64,000 bases of DNA from Powellomyces hirtus (Eukaryota > Chytridiomycota > Chytridiomycetes > Spizellomycetales > Powellomycetaceae). Below the pieces are notes generated by a model. It saw only the letters and a program-made list of their open reading frames with translations, ran no database searches and was not told the origin of the DNA. This document shows, in pieces, positions 21,638-34,100 of the stretch. A program made the translations under genes and the position numbers. How positions within the stretch are numbered: position 1 is the first letter of the stretch; each line of letters opens with the position of its first letter. The stretch covers positions 1,054,001 to 1,118,000 of the forward strand of contig JAHLKG010000006.1 in NCBI GenBank assembly GCA_025526995.1. Direction: 5' to 3'.

Positions 21638-21763
21638 AATCAAACTGCAACTCCGGCAACGCCACGACCCCCTGCACAAATAAACGCTCCTCCAGCGCCC
21701 CGGATTCCATCGCCAGACTTACCCAGCTGCGCTCGGTTAACCACCTGCTTTGCATCCAACGCA

Positions 21764-23931
21764 ATGCTCCTGCTCACGCCGTCCCCGTCCAGAGACGCAC
21801 GAAGGGCCGAACTTTCTGTGGACTCCCGCAGCTTTGAAGAAAGGAGGGGCTCTGACCCATATCCATTTCCATCATGGGCATGGGCTGCATGCGGCGGAGA
21901 CTATAGCCATGGACAAGGACTTGGTCAAGCGGACTTGAACAGCAATCGCTCCAGCACATTCCATTCGTACGCAGCGTCGTCATCGGCAATGGGCGGCAAC
22001 GACACGGCAGCAGTCGCAGTCGAGCTCCCGATTCAGCAAGCTGTGTACTCCGACCAGATGATGGCACGCCGCTGGAGCAGTCCCGCACATGTGGGAGCGT
22101 ATCCATCACAGTTCACGCAAGCCGGTTCTGGAGGAGTCACTATGGCAATGTCTGAGTACACTGCCGGGAATTCGTACGCGCACCAGTACTATCTTCCAGC
22201 AGCGACACAACCCACGTACCCATTTCACTACCGCCCTCTCTCGACCGACCCGCTCTGGTTCCGCAACAGTCCGCAGCCCGCGGCTCCCAACGTCGATCTG
22301 CAAGACATTGACTTCACCAAAGAAGAAGCAGATCAGATCATTCTTCATCATGAGACAATTTTGCGGCAACCACCGCCTGCTTCTGAGGTATATGAACTGG
22401 AGCCACCTTCCACAGGACTGTCGTCATCCGAATACTTTGCTGCCTATGGCTCTGCCACCGAAACCACATTTGTCAAAACGGAACATGACATCTCAACTGG
22501 TACATTCGAATTAGACAAGGCAATGGACCAGTCTTTACAAATTGTTCACTACAGCGAACAATCGACGGATTTTACAGCTGATACTTCACACATGATGATG
22601 CAGGAGAGTGTGAAAGAAGACGAGGTACACAGACGAAGCCCACTGCAAGTTTCTTCCGCACAGATCTCTATCCTAACTCCTCCCATCTACTGTAGTCTAT
22701 CTCCAGTGAACCGGCGCACATTCCGCCATTCGATGAGACGCTCATAATTGCAAAAACCAAAGCGCCCTTTGCGGATCACATCCCGCAAGGCTCTGAACAA
22801 GATGCAGAAGGTTCCGAAGAGCCAGAGGACAGCGCGGGATTCGAACAAGGCATGCTGTACCAACCCGTGAATCTCGAGGGATCGCAACAGCATGTCCTGC
22901 CAACCACGCGCGAAAACAAGATGTGGGAGCAAAGCCCGCCATTTGGAACTCCTCACACGGCAGCACGATCAGTTAGGTTCTCGCTGCCTAGCGCTCTTCC
23001 AACCGGGTCTGTGAGCGATTCCTCGCTATGTTCTCCAGATTCCATGAGCGACCAAGACGACAAGGACGACGTAGAGGAGGAAGAGGCGCCCACCATTGAC
23101 GAGGACGACGAGGAGCAGGAGGGGCCTACCATTGACTACATGCAAGCAAATCGTGGTCGCAGTCAAAGTTCTCCACAGACGCACGACAACTCCTCACCAC
23201 AACTCGAATCGGATTTGCTCGTCACGACGGCAGAAACCCTTCTTGAAAAACCTCCTGCATCCGCAGCCGAATACCTGACCTCTACTATGGACAACTTGGC
23301 CCGCGTACTGACCGACATGGGGATTGACGTCAATGTTCTCAATGCCAATCTCCAATCAAAATTCGCCCAGCGTCCCGCTCCACACATGTACGAGTGCGAC
23401 ACCGACCACGAAGAAGATATCAAGAATGAGTCTTACAACGAGCACACGAGCGACGATGAGGACGATTCGTCGTCTTCGCATTCAGAGTATGGTACAGGGC
23501 GCCGGTTGTCAACGCGGTTGAAGCAACTGCGCAAGAAAAAGAAATGTCTCGCACCACGAGGACAAACGCGTACTCCGAAAGCGGCAGCTCGGCCACCACC
23601 ACCACCTCGCCCGAAAAAGAAGGTAAAAATCAAGCGAGAACGGTCGATGTCACCAATCTTCAGCTCTTCGTCTGAACAGTCCGACTCGTCGTCTGCGGCC
23701 TCGGGATCTGAGGAAGTTGGTGATGACGTTGACATTGACGGAAGGATCCCCCGTGCATTACGCCGTGGGAAATTTGCCTGGAATCCCTCCAAGAACAGTC
23801 AGCTTTTGAAGATCGAGCTCTCCTCGTCCCCAAGCCCGTCTTCCACTCAGGGTGGCCGACCACGCAGAGCACAGACAGGGAGACTTGGCGGCGCCAAAAG
23901 GAGAGGGAGGAAAGGAACTCGGGTACGATGA
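21764..23931 (+). CDS. Unrecognised acidic/Ser-rich protein with basic nuclear-targeting segments
   Basis: Two exons, 21764-22624 and 22696-23931, join across a 71-nt intron (donor GTACAC, branch-like CCTAAC, acceptor CTGTAG). They give 2,097 nt, or 698 residues. I do not recognise a domain. The N-terminal third is rich in Ser, Ala, Tyr and Gln. The middle holds two acidic stretches (DDKDDVEEEEAP and DEDDEEQEGP). The C-terminal third alternates basic clusters (LKQLRKKKKC, RPKKKVKIKRERSMSP) with Ser/Glu runs and ends in a Gly/Arg-rich basic tail. These are typical of nuclear, largely disordered transcription or chromatin proteins, and the clusters would serve as nuclear localisation signals. 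The last ~15 codons lie inside a repeat that is duplicated downstream. The start codon is the first in-frame ATG and is unproven. Confidence 0.6.
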
Positions 23932-24135
23932 ACGCATCGATTAGTTCCTACCCGCAAACCAAAATTTCATAAATATGGCCTCTGTTTGTCTTGGGGTACG
24001 TTTTGTTGATTTTTTTTAGCTATTTTGTGAGAACAAGGAGAGGTGGTGGCGCCAAAACGGGAGGGAGAGAAGGCATCTATTCGTTCCTACCCGCAACCCA
24101 AAATGGCCTCTATTTGTCACGGCGTACGTTTTGTT
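23888..24135 (+). repeat. Imperfect direct duplication spanning the 3' end of the 21764 gene
   Basis: Copy 1 (23888-24008) and copy 2 (24046-24135) share, in order, GGCGCCAAAA, a purine-rich block, GTTCCTACCCGCAA, CCAAAAT, ATGGCCTCT.TTTGTC and GTACGTTTTGTT. Copy 1 includes the last codons and stop of the gene; copy 2 is non-coding. Confidence 0.75.
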
Positions 24136-24679
24136 ATATTTTTCTGTATATACAGTGACGGGCACTATGAGCTTTAGCATATTGATGGCTTTCTTATGTG
24201 TTATCTGTTGGGGTTTCCGTTTATAACTTTTTTACGCATTTGTGTTATCTCGAATTTTTTTTTTTTTTTGTTATATATTTTGTCAACAGCAACGGTGCTG
24301 CACTGATGAGATAATATCATGTTGGAGACATCATCCAATATCATCCTTTGCAAGATATATTTGAACGGTATTGTATTTTTCAAGATGCTTTGATTAAAGG
24401 ATAAATTGTAAATAGAAGGCGGTAGAAAAGAAGAACAGAGAGAGGAGCGCAAGAGTAAACAATAGAAAGACGTGATATGTACAAATAATCAAGAAAAGAT
24501 AATCCAAAAAACAAGAAGATAAAGAAAGGAACGGAAAGACTACAATGTGAAGAACATGGCCACGGGAGAGTGGAAGACGCGAGTGCGGGGGAGAGGAGGG
24601 TTTCAGGGTAGATGAGGGTAACGTTTGTGTCGAGGTGTCCGCGGGTAATGTGGGGTTTACGGTATAATGTTACAGATGG
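23932..24679. other. Convergent intergenic region
   Basis: After the duplication ends near 24135 the sequence is AT-rich, with A and T runs, up to the histidine kinase stop at 24680. It holds the 3' ends of both converging genes. I recognise nothing further. Confidence 0.5.
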
Positions 24680-27600
24680 TTACGGTGATGGTGCGGAAGA
24701 CGTGGTTGCCGTAGAGCCATCGGAATGTGTGGGTTGTGGTGTGGAAGTGTGTGACGACACTCCCTGCTTGAGGTGCGCGAAATGCTGGGATATTTTGGCT
24801 TGGAGTTCGAGACCACGAAACGGTTTATTTAGCCAGTCGTGCATTCCAGCTGAGAAGACGCCCAAGGTGCACCCATAAAATAAGCATGTGGACCAACAGA
24901 CATTCATGATTGCGCAAACCTAAGCATACCTTCTTTACATCGTTCAAAGTCCTCGGCAGTGCCTGACGCTGTCAAGGCAATCACGATGGGCGGATGTCCG
25001 CTTTCCGTCCCAGAGCCGTTGACATCGTCAAGGTCAACGCCGCCTCGTCGTTTCAATGCCGTCCAGCGCTTGCCCAGTTCTTTGGTAGCCTCGATACCGC
25101 CCATGCGGGGCATGCTCAGATCCATTCTAAAGAACGGGTAACTATGTTAGTGATCCGACCCACTGAAGCGACAAGGCGGTGGGAGCATGACTTACAGAAT
25201 CAAATCGTAGTGAGTCCTCTCGGCTAACTCCAGAACTCTGACGCCGTCTTCAGCGAGATCTGCGTTGTATCCCATTTTCCGCAGCAAGCTCAAGGCGATT
25301 TGCTGGTTGACTGTGAGTGACAACACGAACAAAACATTTAGGTAACCCCCGCGTAGTGGATATATCAACAGAACCGCACCAGGAAACATACTTGGGTTAT
25401 CCTCCGCAACAAGGATCTTCAGAGGGTATTGTGCGCTAATGATCTTTGCCTGATTAACGCCGAAGCCCTTGTGGGATCTCTTCTCAGAGGACGGTGAAGC
25501 TGAAGGACGAGATCCCCCATTGGAAGCGCTGACAGCTATGGTGGCATTCGGTTTGTTGAGAGGCGACAAGAGGTCAGGTTGGCTTCCGGCCCCTTCCTTG
25601 ATCTGATTTGACGCACTCTTGACGAGGTTGCTAAAGACAGGTTCCAGGAGAGTAGCCACTTCGGCGGCCGGTTTGAAAAGAGGTTCAGTGGCTGGATCTG
25701 GTGCCTGAGGTTGAGATGGTGCTGTTCCACCAGGCGTTTCAAGTTCGCTTTCACTGGAGGGTGAGGCACGCCCGTCATCACCACTGGAATCCTCCGCGGA
25801 TCTGTCGGCAATCGGGAAGGGGATGCAGACGGAGAACTTGGAACCTTGACTTGCTGATGATTCAACCCATATTTGCCCGCCCATCATCTCCACTATTACA
25901 CATAATCGTTAGTCAATGTGCTGTACAGACTTTCCTGTCTCATAGAATTTACCTAAACGCGAAGAGATGGCGAGCCCCAGACCAGTGCCAACGGCCGAGT
26001 CTCTGTTATTAGGGTTGTCAATCTGACAGTACGGGTTGAACAACGACTTGATCTTCTCAGCCGGGATGCCGCAACCAGAATCCACGATCGTAAACAGCAA
26101 AACCGCTTTAGCGGGTACTTCTTCTTCTGCTTCTGAGGAGTCCGAAAGGCTGAGAGTATCTGAGCTACGGCGGCTATCTGGAGGAGTAGGGAGGCACACA
26201 CCGCCCGTGAGAGATTCTGAGCCATGCGACAGCGGGTGATGCTGGCCTTCGAACGTCGTCGGCGCGAGAGTTGTATCGTCTTTCTCAATGCGCGAGATGT
26301 TGAATGACACGTGGCCTTTGTCCGTAAACTGAGTAGTGGCACAATGGAATTTAGCATTCACAGGCGTTGCTTGATATATATGTCCTCAAATGTACCTTCA
26401 ACGCATTGGTGAGCAGATTGAGCACCACCTGTCGAATCCGCGTAACGTCTCCAACGATGTCATCTGGTACAGCTTCTTCCACGTTCCAAGCAAAAATCAG
26501 AGCATTGTCCTCTGAGTTCGGGTTGTTGAGCAAAGCTTTGATGTTTGTAGTTCGACCATCAACGATCTTGATCTTTTTCTTTGCAGCAGCTGGTGAGAGG
26601 GCGGCCAAATGAACTGCAGACGAGTCAAAGCGGTAAGTATCACGACTACCACTGCTCAAGAAAATCCATAGCATAGAAGTATCGCAGTGATCCCTTAGTG
26701 AAAGCCATCAACTTACCAGCCTGCTTGATGCACTTTCTCAATCTCAGTGCGCTCTCCTTCAGCTGGAACCTCACATCTTCGTCCCCGATCTTGCTGAGAT
26801 CAAGTACACCGTTGATAACCGCCAGCAGATGCTCTCCAGAAGAGTTGATGAGCTCGAGCCGCGATCGGTTTTCCGCAGAGAGACGCAGATTGTCCCACAA
26901 GATCATGTCTGTCAAGCCGATGATTGCTGACACTGGAGTCCGGATTTCATGACTGACATTGGAACGAAACCGGTGAGTTGACCTCATGTCTCATGCACAA
27001 CACCAGGTAGTTGTTAAAAGTTACCTCATATTGGCTAAGAAATGGCTCTTCGATTTTGTGGCCAAGTCAGAGGCTCTCTTGTCCCGTTTCAAACGATCTA
27101 TTTCGGTCATACGAGCAATTTCGATGGTAACGCGCGGGGCAACGCGTTGAAGGACAATCTGCAGCTGGTGGACGCTGTCGGTTAGTTTCTCGGCAGGGAA
27201 GACTAAGCCGAGGCAGCCTATGACTTTTGTGTCATCTCCGTGCAGGCCCATGACGCAGCAGAGCTCGCCAGGTTTGGCAAACTCAAACAGGTTGGACAAC
27301 ATTGCTGGCTGCGTAGCGTCGATGACGGAGGCTTGCTGCCGTTTCAGGAGCTCCATCAGATTCGGTGGAACTGTCTGCCTTGAATCCAGGGCAAGGAAGC
27401 TAAAAGAGAGCCGGGTGCAGAGTGAATACATGTCGTCGAAAAGCAAGTCGCACTTGGAGATAGCATCTAGATGGCAAAAGAACACTGCTACGCACCCATC
27501 ACCCTTGGAAAACGCATTGAACTGGAATGCCGAGAAATCTTCTTTTGTGTTTTCGGCGGCAATGCGGTCTCTGTCATTTTGTCGCAAGCCAGTGGCCAGT

Positions 27601-28520
27601 GATGCGAATCCTTGCGGAGGACTTAAAACCGAAATGAGGTCCACGGTGGCAGACGTTATGTGCGGGTCCGCGACATAGAAGCCGATAAAAGACATACGCG
27701 CGTCGAGCTCGAGACACGATAGGCGCACGATTTCCTTGAGGAAGGCATTGCCTACGATGCCGTACGTCGCGGCGTAGATCTTCTTCAAGACCGTGTCGGC
27801 GCTCTCGCGCGCATCGGGCGTGGGACCCGGTATCAAAGATGTAATGGCATCCAATGGGAAAGGCACAGGTGGTACTTGCATGACGTTAGTATTGCCTGTA
27901 TTGGACACGTGCAGCGTTGATGGCGGTGAAAAGATTTTACCAATCTCTATATCAGACGTTTCATCGTCGATTGACACCAAGTGCGTTCGTTGGGAAGAGG
28001 ATTGTGGAGGTATGAAGTTCACAGCGTCAGTTGCGGTGTCCACCTGCGTCACCGCCGCGGTAATGTCGACCAGAGAAACGAGATATCCCAACAATATTGA
28101 TGTATCGGGATGACTGGATCGGATTTCTGTGACTTTCTGCAAGACATGTATGTATTTTCCATCCTGCCGCTGCCTCTGTACGCACTGTGGGGCCGGCTGG
28201 GCGGCGAGTTGAGCGATTTCGGCCCAGGCCACCTGGCGATCTCCCAGATTCGGTCGTCCGGCGGATGCCTTGAGGTTCCGGACGTAATATTCGCCGTCAA
28301 AGCCAAAGAGACGGGAGGCCTTTGCGGACCACCAGCAGGCGTTGCCGTTAGATCCGCATACAATGGCAGACGTGTCGCGCAGACGTGATATCATGGCTGA
28401 CAGGCCGTCGGAAGTCTGTCGAGAGGGCGGAGCGGGTGCAGCGGTGGTCCTGGAGGTTTCCAGCGCGGTATGATAGCTGGGGGTTGCCATTTCAGTGTGT
28501 GCACGCTCATGTAAGTCCAA
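24680..28520 (-). CDS. Soluble hybrid histidine kinase (sensor region, HisKA, HATPase, receiver)
   Basis: Eight exons (28520-27025, 26952-26717, 26613-26396, 26328-25953, 25892-25392, 25310-25196, 25126-24930, 24849-24680) total 3,309 nt, or 1,102 residues. No transmembrane segment is present, so it should be cytosolic. A PAS-like segment (~35-145, WWSAKASRLFGFDGE) and a GAF-like region (~240-470) precede the dimerisation helix. The phospho-accepting His is H500 in FLANMSHEIRTP, created by the first splice. ATPase boxes: N box LLTNALKF, G1 DSGCGIP, G2 GTGLGLAIS. The receiver has acidic EDN (~939-941), the phospho-Asp D983 in LILMDLSMP, and the Lys in LNKPF. The complete phosphorelay set suggests an active kinase that signals through a phosphotransfer protein to stress or osmotic outputs. 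The ligand is unknown. The start could instead be the second ATG, 11 codons on. Confidence 0.92.
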
Positions 28521-30030
28521 AGGGTGTTACTGTTGAAATGTCAACGTCGCAGAGCCACCACGTGCGGAGTGAAGGGAAGTTCGGGGCTGGCGCTGAAGGA
28601 AAGCACTGTGCGTGTGGTGAGTTGTTTTGTTTGACGGAGGAGGTGGAGTGCGAGACACGACACGGCAAGAATGGCGGTGGTGCGTAGGAAGTTGCAGAAA
28701 GTCGGCAGCGATTGGAACTACGGAGGAAAGAGCGATGGCGATAGAAGTTGGAAGAGAAAAAGGGGTTTAGTGTGTGCTGCTGGTACTTCAGGGTTTGTTG
28801 GGGAACAAATTCTAACGGTGGCGGCAACTGTGGTCAACCGATGACGAGCGAGCCTTGCCGATCCTTTTCCTCGATCTGGCAACGTTTCTCCCTTCCAGCC
28901 ACGCATCCTCTTTTCTTTTCTAGTCTGTCTCTTGCCCAACCCGTGCTCTTACGTTGTCAAAGAACTGAAGCACGTAGTGGGGAAACAATTGTTGAGCAGA
29001 CCAGAGTCGTTGAAGGAGAGTGTCAGTCGAGAATAGGAATACACGATGTGGTATATACACTTTCCCAAAGAAACGACGCAAAGTTAAAGGGGCAATCGAG
29101 AACCTCGGGGGATTTGAATAGCAAATGATCGCCAATAGCAAATCAGTTCCGTCACACGCTAGCTTTGCGACCTCAGTTTCGTAGCCGGATGAAAAGAAAA
29201 CGCTTGTGATCGCCAAATCAATCAGGCCATGCTAGAAGACACTGTGGATTTTTTTTCTTTAGTGTTGCTTCCATCCCCAAAGGTGAAATCACCGAGAATA
29301 ATAGTAGCAGCGTTTGGGCTGTTACAATTGTCCTGTATGGCCGGGCTGGTTTTTTCTTCGTTCTGTTCAACGTTCGTGCGAGGTCTCGTTCCCCGGATTC
29401 ATAACGTCACAAATGAAATGGGGCTATCATCATGTGAAGTAAGTCGGTCCGTCGACGCGCTTTCGCGTTTCATTTCATCATAAATACGTCACGGATAACA
29501 AACACATCGACGACGATCGGCTGGTAAATCGGGAAGATCGGGGCAGGGCTTTGGAAAGAAGAGAAGCCCCGAATATCCCGATTCGGGTATGACTGGAGGG
29601 ATGCGGCACGACAAACCGTTGACCAGCGGTACTCTTGAAAGAATCAAATCAACATCAACTGGATATGTGACTGACTGACAGCATTTATCAATTGCAATCA
29701 AATCAGCAGCGACGGGAGCACGGTGCCTCACATGTGATTCAGACGTAACAACACATAATAAATAATCACCTCTTGCCCGCGCACTCTTGGAGGTGCTTTT
29801 TTGTGCTCTGCCAGTGCTGTGGAAAAGCAGTAGCAATGTCAATCATCTCGTGCGTGACCCCGCCAAACTTAACCGTAGGCTTCGCCCGGGTGCGCTCGGG
29901 GAGCAAATGATCGAGCGCCGCTGCTTACCAAATCCCACGCGTCTCCAGCGGTCAAAACCCGCTGGTACTGAAATTTCACACCTTTCCAGCTTTTACCTCT
30001 AGTTTAACTTAACCTTCGATTCCACGACAG
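28521..30030. promoter_or_regulatory. Divergent intergenic region, 1.5 kb
   Basis: It separates the starts of the histidine kinase (-) and the cycloeucalenol cycloisomerase homologue (+). It must hold both promoters; I could not pick out a convincing TATA box. No frame here shows coding character. Confidence 0.4.
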
Positions 30031-30897
30031 ATGGGCCGAAAGCACCCCTCCCCCCTCTTCACACCCTCCACACTCTCAAAGCGCCGGGGGGAAGCCTTCT
30101 TTCTCCGCTACTCGGCATGTTGGGTCTCATTCTTCGCGCTCATCGTCCTCTCCCAAGCCTATGAAAACTTCACACCTACCCACTACATGCTCGTCGGTTT
30201 GGGCATCTTCCTCCCCGCCATCGTACTACCAATCCTCTACCCGCATCGACTCGACGACCCGTCGCTGCCCTGGACAGCTCGATATACCACCAAAGCCAAC
30301 ATTTGGATTGCCATCTACAGTTTCATCGCGAACCATTTCTGGACGCACTACTTTTACAAGGTCCTGCACGTACGGTACACTTTTGAGGCGTATCGGGTTA
30401 ACGACGTACCGCTCGCCCTGCACTTTGTCACCCACGGGTATTTTATTTTATATCATACCATTGCGACACGGGCGGGGCGACTCGTGTGGCGGGCACTGGG
30501 GGCGCGGGACACGTTCAGTAATTACATCGTCATGAGTGCGCTGGTCGTGGCAGGCAGTGTGGCGACGGCGTTCATGGAGACGTGGACCATCAAGAGTTTC
30601 CCATACTACGTGTACCCCGATCAACACGCCATGTATACGGTCGGAAGCATGTTTTACGCATTGTATTTCGTGGTCAGTTATCCCATGTTTGCGAGGATAG
30701 ATGAAAAAGTTGCGGACAGGTGGACCATCAGCAGAACTGTGGGAGACGTGTTGGCCGCTTGCATGGCCGTGACTTTCCTGTTAGATGCTTGGAGGCTGCT
30801 GGTAGGACCACTCAAATTTGATTTGGCTGAGAGTTCGCTGCTGAATACCGCCGACGAGTTGCCCTGGATGCACCACGATGCTGCACATGTCAAATAG
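30031..30897 (+). CDS. CPI1: Cycloeucalenol cycloisomerase homologue (cyclopropylsterol isomerase)
   Basis: One exon of 288 residues with about six to eight hydrophobic helices. It matches the plant enzyme along its whole length: KRRGEAFFLRYSACW near the N-terminus (plant KRWGE.FFL.Y..FW), TTKANIWIAIYSFIANHFWTHYFYKVL, YTFEAYRVNDVPLALHFVTHGYF, ETWTIKSFPYYVYPD, AMYTVGSMFYALYFVVSYPMF, DEKVADRW and DAWRLLVGP. In plants this ER-membrane enzyme opens the 9-beta,19-cyclopropane ring of cycloeucalenol to give obtusifoliol, a step needed only when sterols are made through cycloartenol. Fungi normally start from lanosterol and do not need it. Its presence implies a cycloartenol-type input, scavenging of host or algal sterols, or a changed substrate. 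The lack of introns is unlike most neighbours and fits possible horizontal transfer. Family assignment is from recalled plant sequence and is strong; the function in this organism is inference. Confidence 0.85.
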   Translation: MGRKHPSPLFTPSTLSKRRGEAFFLRYSACWVSFFALIVLSQAYENFTPTHYMLVGLGIFLPAIVLPILYPHRLDDPSLPWTARYTTKANIWIAIYSFIANHFWTHYFYKVLHVRYTFEAYRVNDVPLALHFVTHGYFILYHTIATRAGRLVWRALGARDTFSNYIVMSALVVAGSVATAFMETWTIKSFPYYVYPDQHAMYTVGSMFYALYFVVSYPMFARIDEKVADRWTISRTVGDVLAACMAVTFLLDAWRLLVGPLKFDLAESSLLNTADELPWMHHDAAHVK

Positions 30898-31144
30898 AAC
30901 GCGAGACATGTTGCTCATGAAGGGGTTATCGTATGCATGTATGGGTGGGAGAAGGAAGAACGACAAAGAAAGCAAAGACAACCAACAAGAAAGATTTACA
31001 GAAAGCACAGTCGCTTTGTCCTTACACCTCGTGCGTCCACAATGACAAAGGCAAGCTGCAGTCTGAAGCGGAATAGTAAAATAGAAAGAGAGAGAAAAAC
31101 AGAACTACAGTAACAGAAGATTTGCAGTTGGGCATCACCCTGTT

Positions 31145-34100
31145 TCACTTCCAATCCTCATCGTTCGCATCGTCCCCATCCGAATCCGGCCCCTGGGCAA
31201 CCAATCTTTTGCGTTTCTTGGCAGGCCGCGCTCTGGTTGGTGTCGTGGGCATCGAACCAGCAGCACATGCACCTGAGCTCTGCTTACGTTTCCTGCTGCC
31301 TGTCACAGAGGACAGTTGCTTGAGCGGGTTGGGCACAAACACATTAGGGCCTTTGGTCATTGCCAAAGAATAGCTCTTGTCCGCATCGTCACTGAGCGTG
31401 CTGTTTGGCACGATGGCCACGTCGGTGCCATCATCGACATCGGTGGTTGTGGACACATTTGCAGAAAGATGGCTGTCCTCCCCGAGTGAGATGTTGTCCA
31501 AGTCGCCATCAGCAAAACCGACGAGATAGTCTTGATGCATCATTTCCTTAAACTGCGTGAAGAGGCGATTGCGAAAAAATTGAGCAAAGCGACGTCTTCC
31601 CTAAAGACTTTGTACGACGGCAGCACTGACCTGGTGACATTGCTCAAGATAAGCTGCACCATCATCCATTGGCTTCAAAGCGAACGGGATTTTCTCCCAT
31701 TTCAGGATCGACGGAATTCCGGAGGCTTTGACAGCAGGCTTTTCTGTTGATCGTGGACCTTCATTTGGCTTGAAACTGGATATTCTCCTGCTCAAACATC
31801 ACAATCAATAATCATCTATACATTGAATGAATCGAGTGAATGGCTTACGCTGCCGAGAGCGTGTACGCGCTTTGTAGATGCGTCTTCAGTACAAGCAACA
31901 TGCCCACGCATACCGACGCCTGTGCCAGCACTGGCAGTTCCACTTCCGAATCTGTGGATTGGTAGTTTAGTATCCTACATCAAATGTCTCCAAAGTGGTT
32001 TAGCGAGGAACTGACCAGCTGTCTCCGCATTGTCCTTCTTTTCAATTTCGCGCAAGACGGTTTCGCCCGTGACAGACAAGACTCGGTACGCATGGTATAT
32101 AACCTGCAGAACCTCTTCTTGCGTCTTGTATTCTATCAATGCCAGGTTCTCGGCGATAAAGCGACACAGTGTGATTTGGTCCTGTTGGGTATCCGTTTCG
32201 TTAAATCCATCAGTTCGCTGTTTTGCAAGGGACGCTGGAGGTCCCGATTGCTTACCCATAATATGGGTTTCGACAAGTCAACATCCATAAGCTTGACCAT
32301 ACTGGCGAGGAACTCATTTCTTCTCGGTCGCTTGCTTTGTACTATCCCAAACATTCGCCCCAACATCGGCTCCTGTCGCTCGAGCACTGATCCGTCTTTG
32401 GTCCGCATTTGAAAGTTTAGATACCCTGCAACAAGCGCAATGTCAGTTGATATGGAATTGGGAGACGTCGGCAAAGCCGCATAGGGTGTACCTGTTACAA
32501 GAGAACATGGCGAACCATCTTCGGTTTTGACTCCCTCCTTTGCCATGTCCCCTACGTACTGAAACATGCATTTCACACAGTCCATGTTCTTTGCGTTAAT
32601 GAAGCTGGCATGCTTTTCATTTAGCTGCGTATGCAACCGCCCAGCGCGGTCCCGAATGTCTGAGGAAGCGTTAGCTTCCATTGCTACGATCGCCGGCATG
32701 CACTGTGATTGATGAATGTTACTATGCACGCTCGAGAACGCGTAAAGCGTGAGAAAGAAAAACACACCAGAAGAGGGTGCACAAGCCCTTGCTCGATAAC
32801 CAGCTCCACAAGATCGAAAGCCGAATGCGTCAGTTGCTGATTGCTCGTCAGCATGCACGACAAAATACCATTCAGGTAAGTCTGCATGATGGAAGAGCTG
32901 ATGCCTGCATCGCCCATCTCATCGGCATTGCCTATTAGAACTTTGATGTCGACACCTGCCTCGGCAACTTCTGTGCTTTCTGGAAGATGGTCACGCATGA
33001 GCATTCTAATGCAAAGCACCCTGTTGCTCCGCCGTGACGCTCACTCTTTTTCTCCAGGTCTCTTGCTTGTTCAATGTGCAGATACTCGCCGAAAGCTTTC
33101 AACAATGCCACTTTCAACGTCATCGATTCCCCGGAGAAAATTGTATCCATCAGTGCACGTGCGTCCGTTCGCAGCATCAATCGAGGGTACGCAATGAACA
33201 TATTCCCTGTGAGACAAGGTTGATGTCAATGCCCAGGGTTACAAGAACAGCGGAATGCAGTTGGGGAGCGCTAACCTAAAGCACCGAGACTCAGTGATTT
33301 TGTGCCTTCGCTCATTTGTGGGCCGACAAAGAAAAGGACCATCTCGCACACGAATGTGACAACAGAACCCTGTGAATCAAAGTTTAGCTAGTGGTGGACT
33401 ACAAATGGCAAGACAGTAATCCACATACCGATGTGATGCCGTTCAAGTCTTGCTGTGCGGGTTCTACAATCATCGAGGATTATGGACGACGTTGAGAGAC
33501 GAGTTCATACATAGCAACATACCATTCAGATCTGTTCTTTTCTTGTCGAAATCAAAATGACGAACAAATAGTGAAGCAAGAAGTAGTGAACGCCAAGTTG
33601 CACGCCAACCCGGTTCCGGGATATTGACACCAGCGAGGACCGCCTTCTTGGTCTTGAGCCCAAACTCTGCTCCTCAGGAAATAAGTAAAGTGAATTTGAG
33701 CCTTTCGAGATCGACACTTACCAATGCACTTCTTTAAGATCTTCGTAAGCTTATCATAATGATGTGTTACATCCGAGATGATCGTGCACAAACAGGGAAC
33801 AGCTGCACCAATCAGCTACAAAACACACGTGAGACAAAGAAGGTGGGTAGCGTCTCCAACTGCGTAACTGGGACTTACCTGATGGGCTCCATTCGATAGG
33901 GCCTGAGCCAGATCCGTTTCGACACCGCTCAGATCTTGTATATCAGGGTTTCGCATGACGGGTACAACGTTCTTCAAGATCAGAATGACCAAGAGCTTGG
34001 TCCGTTGTTCCGTCCCGTCTGATTGGTTGGGTGGCTGGAAGCAGGGTGCTGCGAATTAGTGCATCAGTCGCCCAACAACCCCACAGATACTTGATCCTAC

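Larger units (their letters stand above)
19762..21763. other. Intergenic region, about 2 kb
   Basis: It holds the 3' flank of the protease and the 5' flank of the 21764 gene. Two imperfect ~35-bp direct repeats sit at 20378-20412 and 20433-20466, sharing TTCGGGTTTGGCAA. A short frame with a signal-peptide-like start (21389-21637) is listed separately. Nothing else is recognised. Confidence 0.5.

Noticed and set aside
22625..22747. Unspliced end of the 21764 frame (stop at 22747) as the true C-terminus.
   Set aside because: A good intron (GTACAC, CCTAAC, CTGTAG) joins it in frame to the long downstream frame of similar composition.
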